A program made the translations under genes and the position numbers. DNA of 64,000 nucleotides from Desulfobulbus sp. (GTDB taxonomy: Bacteria > Desulfobacterota > Desulfobulbia > Desulfobulbales > Desulfobulbaceae), in NCBI GenBank assembly GCA_028684915.1, contig JAQUEZ010000007.1, positions 17,343-81,342 of the forward strand, given 5' to 3'. Of the stretch, positions 35,933-42,431 are shown piece after piece. Within the stretch, counting starts at the first letter, position 1. Every line of letters begins with the position of its first letter. The notes under the pieces were generated by a model. That model was given only the letters and a program-made list of their open reading frames with translations. It did no database searches and was not told where the DNA came from.

Positions 35933-36457
35933 TTATGGCTGGGTTAGGGTGAGTTCGACTCGCCGGTTGTTGGCCAGATGTTCGTTGTCGGGTATGGGCT
36001 GCTGAGAACCCATGGCCGCTACTTCGGAGATTGTGTAGCCATGGGCACGAAGAACCGCTGTCACCTGTTCTGCTCGCTGCTGGGAGAGAATGCGGTTGCC
36101 GTCTTCCGTCCCCAGCGAACAGGTATGACCGGTGACGATCAACCCGGTTCCCGGAGTGATGGCGCTGTGGGCCAGGGCGGTCAGCAGAGACTTTTGTTCG
36201 GTCTCCGACAGTTCAGCTCTGCCGAGTTGAAAATGCACCACTGGAAGCTCACAAACCACCTGGGGCTTTGCTGCCCGTTCGCCGCAGGCGGGCTGGCGAA
36301 GGTTAGTCGTGCCGGTGAGAACAAAGGTCTCCTGGTCGGTCAGGCGCACGGTCTCGCTCAACAGGGACAAGCGTTCCTGGCGAATCTCTCTGGCCATCAA
36401 CAGGGATCCGTTCAGGAGCAGGCCAAAGGCCAGTATGCAAATCAGTTGAAGGTTCAT
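35933..36457 (-). CDS. OmpA-family envelope protein
   Basis: 174 aa from ATG 36457, with GAGTGAGG upstream. A signal peptide (about 2-20) is followed by a short linker and a C-terminal OmpA domain (about 65-174): VVHFQLGRAELSE, LIVTGHTCSLG, NRILSQQRAEQVTAVLRAHGY and NNRRVELTL, including the Asp/Arg-type peptidoglycan contact region. It probably anchors the transfer machine to the cell wall. It opens the leftward tra operon, 47 bases before the pilin gene. Confidence 0.85.
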   Translation of the reverse strand: MNLQLICILAFGLLLNGSLLMAREIRQERLSLLSETVRLTDQETFVLTGTTNLRQPACGERAAKPQVVCELPVVHFQLGRAELSETEQKSLLTALAHSAITPGTGLIVTGHTCSLGTEDGNRILSQQRAEQVTAVLRAHGYTISEVAAMGSQQPIPDNEHLANNRRVELTLTQP

Positions 36458-36567
36458 GGTTTCCTCACTCTCTTTTTTCCGGTGTGGTGACCTGATTTTT
36501 GATTCTTTCGTTGCGTAGCCACTTGGATGGGTTTGGGTAATCACCAAGAAACGTTGTTTCTTACTTC

Positions 36568-37023
36568 TTAGTTTGTGCTTTGTAAGAGATCGTCCTGTTC
36601 CTTTTTTTTCTTTGCTCGATGCCTGGCAACCTGTGCTTGGGTGCGAATTTTTCGGATGCGGTTGATCTGTTTTCGGGTCATCTCGAACCGGAAGGTGATC
36701 TGGATTTCTTCGATGACTTGCGTCAGGGACAAACGGCTCTCTGGTTCCTGATTGAAGTAACGGGAGTAGGCGTAGCGTTCCCATTTCGAATTGAGGGCCA
36801 CGGTTCGGATGAATCGCTCCCTGGTATGCAGTGACATTCGATTGAGTTGTGCACGCAGCACAGCCCTGTTGCCCCAGATCTGTTCCACCAGACGCAGGCC
36901 GATCAGGTCTTCCTGGGTGAGCGGATCCTGGATGATCTCCTCACGCTCCATGAGCAGCAGGATTGTCCTGGGGATGGGGGATTGACGGGCATACTCGGTG
37001 ATAGTTGGGCAATGGTCGTTCAT
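36568..37023 (-). CDS. Hypothetical basic protein, possible regulator
   Basis: 151 aa, not recognised. It is mainly helical with a very basic C-terminus (MTRKQINRIRKIRTQAQVARHRAKKKKEQ). An Arg-rich tail of this kind can bind nucleic acid. Its start codon shares one base with the stop of the sigma-like gene, so the two are translated together. It lies 110 bases upstream of the tra operon. A role with its partner in activating transfer genes, comparable in position (not in sequence) to activators of other ICEs, is inference. Confidence 0.6.
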   Translation of the reverse strand: MNDHCPTITEYARQSPIPRTILLLMEREEIIQDPLTQEDLIGLRLVEQIWGNRAVLRAQLNRMSLHTRERFIRTVALNSKWERYAYSRYFNQEPESRLSLTQVIEEIQITFRFEMTRKQINRIRKIRTQAQVARHRAKKKKEQDDLLQSTN

Positions 37024-37556
37024 CAGTTGGCCTCGGTCAGTTGAAGGAGGGTGTTGTGGAGAAGACGGCAGGCCTGCCGTCGGCTTACGTTGAAGTGCTG
37101 GGCCACCTCAAGGGTGGTCACTGGCAACTCTTGCTGGAGGATCCAGGCGCAGACCTCCCGTTTTCGGCCTTTGATCCCCAGGAGGGCTCTCTCGATCTCC
37201 CCAGTGCATGGTTCAAATGGATCGTCGGCTTCTTCTCGGAGTTCAGGGCAAGGCAGGAGGTCATGCGGCATGTGAACCGGTTGGACACCGGCAGCCATTT
37301 TGAGGCAGTGGGTTTTGAAGATGACGCGAAAGAAAGGCGTCAGCTTCTGGGGGGAGTTTTTCTTCCGCACCGTGATCAGTGCTTGTGCAGCCGCCATGAT
37401 GGCCTCCTGGAACAGGTCGTCCTCATCCGCTGCCATGTACGGGCGATAGGGGTTCGCCACCCAGTGGACAATGTGCATGTGGAAGCGGACCCAATCCATG
37501 GCGGTGAGCCAGATTTCGTGGTCGGTGGTTGGCTGGATGGCGCTTGGTGCTGTCAT
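37023..37556 (-). CDS. Sigma-factor-like or HTH transcription regulator
   Basis: 177 aa. Residues about 40-85 (AADEDDLFQEAIMAAAQALI...LTPFFRVIFKTHCLKMA) follow the pattern of sigma-70 region 2, where DLxQEA and F-x-x-Y/F-F positions are conserved. The C-terminal 35 residues (VTTLEVAQHFNVSRRQACRLLHNTLLQL) form a helix-turn-helix like region 4. The overall size fits a small sigma-like factor. No family is certain. It sits between the iterons and the tra operon and is coupled to the next gene, so control of transfer is a reasonable guess. Confidence 0.6.
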   Translation of the reverse strand: MTAPSAIQPTTDHEIWLTAMDWVRFHMHIVHWVANPYRPYMAADEDDLFQEAIMAAAQALITVRKKNSPQKLTPFFRVIFKTHCLKMAAGVQPVHMPHDLLPCPELREEADDPFEPCTGEIERALLGIKGRKREVCAWILQQELPVTTLEVAQHFNVSRRQACRLLHNTLLQLTEAN

Positions 37557-37587
37557 AAGGCTCGTAGGTGGTCCGCCCTTCTTTTAA

Positions 37588-37614
37588 GATTAAAAAAAGA
37601 TTAAAAAAAGATTA
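37588..37614. repeat. AT-rich 11-bp repeats next to the iterons
   Basis: GATTAAAAAAA occurs twice in tandem (37588-37598, 37599-37609) and is followed by GATTA. Such helical-turn-spaced AT repeats are typical of unwinding regions of replication origins. Confidence 0.5.
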
Positions 37615-37683
37615 GAGGGGTCGGGACCCTCTGAAAAAACCTAGTTTTTGCAGCAAGTTGGAGGCTGAAAAAATTGAGCAGTC

Positions 37684-37812
37684 GTGAGTGTAATGCCCCC
37701 CTTTTTGTGAGTGTAATGCCCCCTTTTTTGTGAGTGTAATGCCCACCGCTGTGACTGCTATGCCCACGGTTTGTGACTGTAATGCCCCCCAAAAGTGACT
37801 GCTATGCCCCCC
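37684..37812. repeat. Six iterons, probable origin of replication
   Basis: Six direct repeats of the form GTGASTGYWATGCCCMC start at 37684, 37707, 37730, 37751, 37773 and 37795, spaced 23, 23, 21, 22 and 22 bases, so all lie on about the same face of the helix. They end one base before the stop codon of the TrfA-like gene. This is the arrangement of an iteron-controlled plasmid origin. Spacers of about 5 bases rule out a CRISPR array. Confidence 0.85.
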
Positions 37813-37813
37813 A

Positions 37814-38608
37814 TCATTGCGGGGGAATGGGGGAGAGGCGGACCAGGGTCAACTTGTCCTCCTGATCAATACTCCACCCCAAAATTGCACCGACCTCGAT
37901 CAGTTCGTTCATGGCGTTTCGCAGGCCCCGGCGAAAGTCAACCAGGCGGGCGCACTCCGAGCCGCACAGATGCTTCAAGGTGGCGACCTTCACCGGAAAA
38001 GGCGATCGATGGCTCGCATAGAAGCCATGCAGCCACCTGGCGAGATCGGTCCGGAGTTGCAGCCGTTGCTGCCACTGCACACGAGTCCAGCCGACATCGA
38101 AAAGCCCGGCTAATCTGGGATTGATGCTGATGACCGAGGACCGCTCGTCATCGCCTGAGCACAGTTCATCGATAAGCGGGCCGGTATAGGCAAAGCTCCC
38201 CTGCTGCGACTCATGCTGGAGATCAATTGTGATCTCCAGCGTTGAGCCGGCCAGTCGACGCAGTGATTGCTTCAGCCATTCCCGGCCTGATTTACCACTT
38301 TGCCGTCCTATGGCAGCGAGAAAGGGCTTTGCCCTGATGCGGAGACACTGCCGCGCTTTTGGATCGGGATTTCGAGCCAGGAGATGGAGTGCTTGCGCCA
38401 GGACATCAAAATCGCCCTGGTCCAAGCGCCAGCCGGTGTAATGAATCGTCACTCCTTTTAGTGAGGCGATGGGTTCACGGTCGACAGTTCTTCGCCGCCC
38501 CCGTTTGATCACCGCAAACAGCGCGGAGCGGAGGCACACATTGGGGACGCCGCGAGTCTTCTCTGGCCAGTCGGGAAACCGGGGTTTCTGCTCAGTAGCC
38601 TCAATCAT
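37814..38608 (-). CDS. TrfA-like plasmid replication initiator
   Basis: 264 aa from ATG 38608. The TrfA signature is strong: NVCLRSALFAVIKRGRRR, IHYTGWRLDQGDFDVLAQALHL and EWLKQSLRRLAGSTLEI, followed by a second winged-helix domain. TrfA binds iterons and recruits DnaA and helicase. The frame stays open 30 codons further upstream to 38698, where AAGGAGG precedes an ATT codon by five bases; the ATG has no good ribosome site. The true start may thus be the ATT (294 aa). Iterons follow directly downstream. The gene implies that the excised element can replicate. Confidence 0.88.
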   Translation of the reverse strand: MIEATEQKPRFPDWPEKTRGVPNVCLRSALFAVIKRGRRRTVDREPIASLKGVTIHYTGWRLDQGDFDVLAQALHLLARNPDPKARQCLRIRAKPFLAAIGRQSGKSGREWLKQSLRRLAGSTLEITIDLQHESQQGSFAYTGPLIDELCSGDDERSSVISINPRLAGLFDVGWTRVQWQQRLQLRTDLARWLHGFYASHRSPFPVKVATLKHLCGSECARLVDFRRGLRNAMNELIEVGAILGWSIDQEDKLTLVRLSPIPPQ

Positions 38609-38690
38609 TTGCCGAATCTCAAGCGGCAGTGAATCAAAGCAGCGATGCTTGAGCAGGTTTCCTGGAGGTTCTTCTGAGGAAAAGAATTTG

Positions 38691-38718
38691 TTTGAAATAC
38701 CCGCCTCCTTATTTCAAA
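38691..38718 (-). promoter_or_regulatory. Inverted repeat around the initiator ribosome site
   Basis: TTTGAAATA (38691-38699) and TATTTCAAA (38710-38718) form a perfect 9-bp inverted repeat. Read leftwards, the loop holds AAGGAGG and the near arm holds the candidate ATT start. It may be an operator for the initiator dimer or an RNA hairpin. Confidence 0.6.
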
Positions 38719-38771
38719 TGGGTGCGATGAAGCGGGTCAATATGCAGTAATGTCGGGTGGATAACATTGGC

Positions 38772-39089
38772 TTACCAGATCTGAATATGCTTCGATTTTC
38801 TCCGGCGGCCAGGCTGCTTGGGTTGCTCGTCTTTGTCCTCGCCTAGAAAACGATCCAGGTCAGACTTTCGAAACAGAATCTTGCCTTTCTGCTGCCCTGA
38901 AGGTCGGGCAAAAGGGATCAAATGCTGCTCGACCGCCAGTCTTCTGAAATGATCCGGGGAGTAGCCGGCATATCTGGCAGCCTCCTTGAGGGTCATGGTC
39001 TTCCCCGTTGCCACCTCATTGTTGACGAGCAGATTGAGAATCTGGTTTTGCTTCTCTTCAATGGCGGCAAGCCTGGCCTCAATATCCAC
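38772..39089 (-). CDS. Excisionase/MerR-type HTH protein
   Basis: 105 aa. An N-terminal coiled coil (about 1-25: IEARLAAIEEKQNQILNLL) is followed by a winged HTH: MTLKEAARYAGYSPDHFRRLAVEQHLIPFARP, then ILFRKSDLDRFLGED. This is the helix-turn-helix_17 or excisionase pattern. The tail is basic. It could assist excision or regulate the replication genes next to it. It overlaps the upstream HTH gene by 11 bases. Confidence 0.8.
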   Translation of the reverse strand: MDIEARLAAIEEKQNQILNLLVNNEVATGKTMTLKEAARYAGYSPDHFRRLAVEQHLIPFARPSGQQKGKILFRKSDLDRFLGEDKDEQPKQPGRRRKSKHIQIW

Positions 39090-39315
39090 CCTGACCTCCC
39101 TGGTGCTTCATGAACCGTTCGAGAGCCTCCCGTAATTCCTTCGAACTTCCCCACACCCAGGTCACCTTGCTGATGCCGGTGACCATTTCAAGGCGAACCG
39201 CCACTGCTTTCGGGCAGGGGCGCTTGCCGTGGAGGATTTGGCTGAGAAAGTCGGGCGAGATTTCCGCCCGGAGAGCAATCTGCTTTTTAGTGATCCGTTC
39301 TTTCGTTGCACTCAT
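39079..39315 (-). CDS. Small XRE-type HTH protein
   Basis: 78 aa from ATG 39315. KKQIALRAEISPDFLSQILHGKRPCPKAVAVRLEMVTG is a Cro/CI-type helix-turn-helix (given here over residues 11-48). The last 30 residues are helical and basic. Two copies of the palindrome TGAGCA-N2-TGCTCA lie 77-110 bases upstream, so it is probably controlled by the repressor at 40173. It forms an operon with the excisionase-like gene. Confidence 0.75.
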   Translation of the reverse strand: MSATKERITKKQIALRAEISPDFLSQILHGKRPCPKAVAVRLEMVTGISKVTWVWGSSKELREALERFMKHQGGQGGY

Positions 39316-39391
39316 GGTCAACTATTTGGATGAAAATATGGACATCGTCAAGAAGAAAAAGTCGATAATATGCTGTTTTTATTAAATTTAA

Positions 39392-39424
39392 TGAGCATAT
39401 GCTCAACAAATGAGCAGGTGCTCA
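39392..39424. promoter_or_regulatory. Tandem palindromic operators
   Basis: TGAGCATATGCTCA (39392-39405) and TGAGCAGGTGCTCA (39411-39424) are spaced 19 bases centre to centre. The same half sites recur once in front of the repressor gene (40147-40160). A lambda-like repressor control region is indicated. Confidence 0.75.
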
Positions 39425-39505
39425 TTAATGTCACCGTGTTTCCGCACCATCATCGTCCCGGTCGAGACAGCGAAAGCGTTGGTTGCAGGTGTGAAAAAAA
39501 TATCC

Positions 39506-39994
39506 CTATGAGGAGCAGCGGAGTGGGGTTCGAGCCTGGTCGCTATCCTTGGCGAGATCGTAGGCCAATGTAGCGAACTTGCCTATGATGTCGTCTTTTG
39601 CGGGGTCATAACTGCTTGGAATCGGGAAGATTATGGCCTGGAACGCGTCCATCTTGATGTTTTGGCCATGAACAGGGACAAGGATGTATTTCCCCGGAAC
39701 TATGGAGAAATCGTGAGGTGACGCGTCCATCTTTGCAGCGGGTGTATCAGGCGGTGGCAGAGAGTCTTTTATCTTTTTCCGGTATTCTCGCCAGTACTCG
39801 GGATGGCTTTCCCGCCATCGCTTCTGACAATCGTTCTGGTTTTCTCGGTAATCAGGATCAGTGGCTCTTTTTTTTCGCTGCCATGCTCTTTTTCGTGCTC
39901 GCTGGCAGTCAGCACGGTTGCAGTATTTTTGGTTGGGATTCCTTGGATTGATTGGGCGTGTTCCTCGACAAGCCTTGCAGCAGAAGGTTTTCAT
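39506..39994 (-). CDS. Hypothetical protein with Cys-rich, basic N-terminus
   Basis: 162 aa. The first 35 residues hold CCKACRG and YCNRADCQRARKRAWQRKK, a small zinc-like finger with a very basic helix. Next comes DPDYRENQNDCQKRWRESHPEYWREYRKK (positions about 47-75), rich in Arg and Trp. I recall similar N-termini in proteins near mobile elements of Deltaproteobacteria but cannot name a family. The C-terminal half (GKYILVPVHG...) is a different, strand-rich domain. DNA or RNA binding is likely. Confidence 0.6.
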   Translation of the reverse strand: MKTFCCKACRGTRPINPRNPNQKYCNRADCQRARKRAWQRKKRATDPDYRENQNDCQKRWRESHPEYWREYRKKIKDSLPPPDTPAAKMDASPHDFSIVPGKYILVPVHGQNIKMDAFQAIIFPIPSSYDPAKDDIIGKFATLAYDLAKDSDQARTPLRCSS

Positions 39995-40146
39995 GGCAAC
40001 GGTTTCCTTAAACGCGATTGCGCTATAAGTTTAAAAAAACGAGCAAAATGAAGCTCGCGCCATGAGAGTTCAACCAAATGCCAATACCGCAGATTATGCA
40101 ACCCCCTCACATTCTAGACCTGGCCGTATTCTCGGCTTTCATTTCT

Positions 40147-40160
40147 TGAGCAAATGCTCT
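40147..40160 (+). promoter_or_regulatory. Operator in front of the repressor gene
   Basis: TGAGCAAATGCTCT matches the tandem operators at 39392-39424 in 11 of the 12 half-site positions. It lies 12 bases upstream of the repressor ATG, which points to autoregulation. Confidence 0.65.
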
Positions 40161-40172
40161 ATCGTTTGCGAC

Positions 40173-40709
40173 ATGAATAACGCTATCGCAGAGCAGTTCC
40201 GGGCCGCCTTAAATTATTTGCTTCAACAGGAGGGAAGAGGCGCACAAGTGCGTCTTGCCGTGGCCCAGAACATTGATCGAGGCTATCTCAATGCGGTGAT
40301 CAAGGGGAGAAAGCCGGCAGCTGAGGAAATCCGGCTTAAAATTGCTGATCATTTTGGTATGCTGTATGAGGAGATGTTGGCCTTCGGTCGCCGTGTTCAG
40401 GAGGAGTCTGTCGAAACGGGAGAAGGGGAGGGCGCCGTAGGGAGCGATAGCGAAATTGATAACAATTTCGGAATCGGTATCTCATGCAAGAACGAACAAG
40501 TCCGAGAGATACTCGAATCAGGAACGGAATATGGTCAGGCAGTTTCCAGTTTGATTGAGACCTGTCATAAAGCGATTATGACAGACAGGAAGAGCAGAAA
40601 GATCGAGAACCGTTTGGAAGAGATAGAGCGGCGGATGGAGTTGGTGGAGAAGGCATTTACTTCAGGAAAAAAGGTTGCTCAGAGGTCAAAGAAGAAAATT
40701 TTAAAGTGA
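40173..40709 (+). CDS. CI-like HTH repressor
   Basis: 178 aa from ATG 40173; the frame is open further upstream but the operator lies there. The N-terminal HTH (about 5-60) has QVRLAVAQNIDRGYLNAVIKGRKPAAEEI. A linker rich in Glu and Gly is followed by a C-terminal coiled coil (about 130-165: KSRKIENRLEEIERRMELVEKAF), probably for dimerisation. There is no LexA-type self-cleavage peptidase (no Ser-Lys pair), so derepression must work in another way. It is the best candidate for the regulator that keeps the ICE silent. Confidence 0.75.
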   Translation: MNNAIAEQFRAALNYLLQQEGRGAQVRLAVAQNIDRGYLNAVIKGRKPAAEEIRLKIADHFGMLYEEMLAFGRRVQEESVETGEGEGAVGSDSEIDNNFGIGISCKNEQVREILESGTEYGQAVSSLIETCHKAIMTDRKSRKIENRLEEIERRMELVEKAFTSGKKVAQRSKKKILK

Positions 40710-40728
40710 GACGGTTAATCTCAAAATT

Positions 40729-41847
40729 CTAATCCTGTGGTTGACCAAGCATGCCAATTTTATCTATTGCGGCAAGTTTATAATCATGGAGGAGGTGGGT
40801 GTAACGCTGTACCATTTGCAAGGTTCTGTGGCCTAAAATGTCGGCAAGGGTGCGAATATCAACACCGGACATAATTAAATGACTAGCTGCTGTATGGCGG
40901 AGGTCATGCATATGTATATCTAGTAATCCTGCCCTTTTTTTTGCAGCATTAAAAGATTCTCTGAATTTTAAACCTGGTCTTGCTTTTGATCGGTCATTTT
41001 TGAGCTGGTCATCATTAAGAAAAACTAAATCCTCATTCTTTCCATTACTAATTTCCTTAAGCTTATACAGTTCCAGTGTAAGTTCTTTGGTCAGTGGAAC
41101 CCATCTTGGATCATTATTTTTTGTTGTCGGTAAAAATATAACCCTTTTGTCTAGATCAATCTGAGTCCAGCGTAAACCTGCTGCTTCGGACGATCTCATT
41201 CCTGTATGTAATAGTGTAAGGATATAGTAATAAAATTTATAATTTCTTGATTTTCGACAGGATTCAAGCAGCTTGGATGCTTCGCTCTCAGTGAGAAAAC
41301 GAGTTCGACCTCTCGGTGGAGCTGGTCGTTCAATGTCAGCGACCGGATTTTCAACCGGCAGCCCCCACTCTTTTTTCGCCTTACTGAACAAATGAGAGAG
41401 AAGTGATAGCTCGTGGCGAACAGGATATGCAGTCACTTCTTGAAGTCGTGCGTCCCGATATTTAGCAACGATTTGAGGTGAGATCGAGCCAAGCGGTGTT
41501 TCGGCGCCTATTCGTTCCAGTAAGCGATGTGATGCGCTTTTCTCAAGCATTTGGGTGTTGACTGCCTTTTTCTCCGAGATTGTAGATAGATACTTTGTCA
41601 GGGCTTGGTGGAGCGTAATGCCCATCGCCCTTCGGGGGCTATTGTACCGTTGATCCTTCATATCCTGTTCGGTTGCAGACGACCAAGCGAGGGCTTCTCC
41701 CTTGGTGTCGAAGGTTCTAGTAACGGTATCAAACCCCTTCCGACGAATAGTAGCCTGGTAGCTTACACCCCGCTTGGTTTTGCGTTTCACTATCCTTGCC
41801 AATTTTCCGCTCCATTTTTGCTCCACTTTTAAAGCAAAAGATAGCAT
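40729..41847 (-). CDS. int: Tyrosine recombinase (ICE integrase)
   Basis: 372 aa from ATG 41847; no ribosome site supports any start, and the frame is open to 41904. An N-terminal AP2/Arm-type part (YQATIRRKGFDTVTRTF) is followed by a SAM-like core-binding domain (about 70-155) and the catalytic domain: Arg in HTGMRSSEAAGL (about 214), HDLRH (about 315), GH and Tyr in VQRYTHL (about 352). All catalytic residues are present. It lies about 105 bases from the 3' end of tRNA-Leu, the target. Lower GC than its neighbours suggests a separate history. Confidence 0.95.
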   Translation of the reverse strand: MLSFALKVEQKWSGKLARIVKRKTKRGVSYQATIRRKGFDTVTRTFDTKGEALAWSSATEQDMKDQRYNSPRRAMGITLHQALTKYLSTISEKKAVNTQMLEKSASHRLLERIGAETPLGSISPQIVAKYRDARLQEVTAYPVRHELSLLSHLFSKAKKEWGLPVENPVADIERPAPPRGRTRFLTESEASKLLESCRKSRNYKFYYYILTLLHTGMRSSEAAGLRWTQIDLDKRVIFLPTTKNNDPRWVPLTKELTLELYKLKEISNGKNEDLVFLNDDQLKNDRSKARPGLKFRESFNAAKKRAGLLDIHMHDLRHTAASHLIMSGVDIRTLADILGHRTLQMVQRYTHLLHDYKLAAIDKIGMLGQPQD

Positions 41848-41903
41848 GAAATAGCAAAGAATGGCAAGGCGAGAAAGGGTGTGCCAGGAGGGAATGATGG
41901 GCA

Positions 41904-41943
41904 AAAAAAAGGCTTTATCCCTGTAATTACGGGATAAAGCCTT
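41904..41943 (-). terminator. Terminator of tRNA-Leu at the right ICE junction
   Basis: AAGGCTTTATCCC (41909-41921) and GGGATAAAGCCTT (41931-41943) form a perfect 13-bp stem. Read leftwards from the tRNA, it is followed by eight T. It separates the tRNA from the integrase gene. Confidence 0.85.
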
Positions 41944-41985
41944 GATTTTTTAATGGTGCCGAAGAGAAGACTCGAACTTCCACTG
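41944..41985. other. Probable attachment site attR
   Basis: Integrases of this type cross over in the 3' part of the tRNA gene. The site should include the T-loop and acceptor arm of tRNA-Leu. The matching copy (for example GAAGAGAAGACTCGAAC) was not found at the left side, so exact limits are unknown. Confidence 0.55.
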
Positions 41986-42040
41986 GGGAACCCCAACTAG
42001 ACCCTGAACCTAGCGCGTCTACCAATTCCGCCACTTCGGC
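41954..42040 (-). tRNA. tRNA-Leu(CAG)
   Basis: 87 nt including the encoded CCA. Read on the minus strand it starts GCCGAAG and ends CTTCGGCACCA. The anticodon loop TTCAGGG gives CAG. A long variable arm is present, as expected for tRNA-Leu. The gene is intact and serves as the ICE target. Confidence 0.95.
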
Positions 42041-42052
42041 ACTGCGTCGGCG

Positions 42053-42081
42053 ATTATGCTCGTTTGGCGGGTCTTTGTCAA
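42053..42081 (-). promoter_or_regulatory. Sigma-70 promoter of tRNA-Leu
   Basis: On the minus strand TTGACA (42076-42081) and CATAAT (42053-42058) are separated by 17 bases, about 12 bases upstream of the tRNA 5' end. Confidence 0.85.
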
Positions 42082-42310
42082 GGTTTTCTTTGCATCCCGT
42101 GCACAATGTTGATCCGGCGCGGGCGTGGGCGCAATGCTTGCTGTGCGACGAAACAAGAGCCGCATCGAAACCCGATGGGTTGATGGTGAGCAGTTGCGGC
42201 GCAATTTCATCATGATAGAACGACGCTCGGGAGGGGCGCAGGGCAGGGCGTCGCTGCGGCAGACCAAACAAGGAGGCGCGACGCCGGTTCCGGCCGAAGG
42301 CATGAACTGT

Positions 42311-42339
42311 TTGCTTGTTTTTTCGATTTGGGGTACATA
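42311..42339 (+). promoter_or_regulatory. Candidate ribF promoter
   Basis: TTGCTT and TACATA are separated by 17 bases, about 90 bases before the ribF start. Confidence 0.35.
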
Positions 42340-42431
42340 TCCCGATTCCATGGTCGCGAGGAACGTCTTGCCAACCGGGAATTCACTTTTTTGCTGTGCT
42401 ACGAACCCGCCGATCAGCGGCGGCGGCTTCC

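Larger units (their letters stand above)
186..41953. mobile_element. Integrative and conjugative element in tRNA-Leu(CAG)
   Basis: A tyrosine recombinase lies directly beside the 3' end of tRNA-Leu, the usual layout of a tRNA-targeting ICE. Inside are an almost complete F-type mating-pair-formation operon, ssb, radC, ardC, a TrfA-like replication initiator, phage-like repressors and a restriction cargo. The right boundary at the tRNA is solid. The left boundary is only provisional: none of the tRNA 3'-end sequence recurs between positions 1 and 743. Relaxase, TraD and TraN genes are absent from the window, so the element may extend left of position 1. The start given here is simply the end of the thiolase gene. 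Confidence 0.85.
42041..42431. other. Intergenic region between tRNA-Leu and ribF
   Basis: This stretch of 391 bases has no supported gene. It holds the leftward tRNA-Leu promoter (42053-42081) and a possible rightward ribF promoter (42311-42339). The open frames that cross it (for example one from 42125 to 42538) run through the ribF start and have no ribosome site. No FMN riboswitch pattern was recognised. Confidence 0.6.

Noticed and set aside
37601..37792. 63-codon frame across the iterons
   Set aside because: The translation simply reflects the repeated DNA (ITVTNRG, ITLTKRG); low complexity and no ribosome site.
37684..37812. Regular repeats as a CRISPR array
   Set aside because: Repeat units are 17-18 bp with only about 5 bp between them, there are no spacers of 30 bp and no cas genes. 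Iterons explain them better.
42041..42431. FMN riboswitch before ribF
   Set aside because: The conserved junction sequences of the FMN element (for example AGGGNNCRRUGNNA-type blocks) are not seen.
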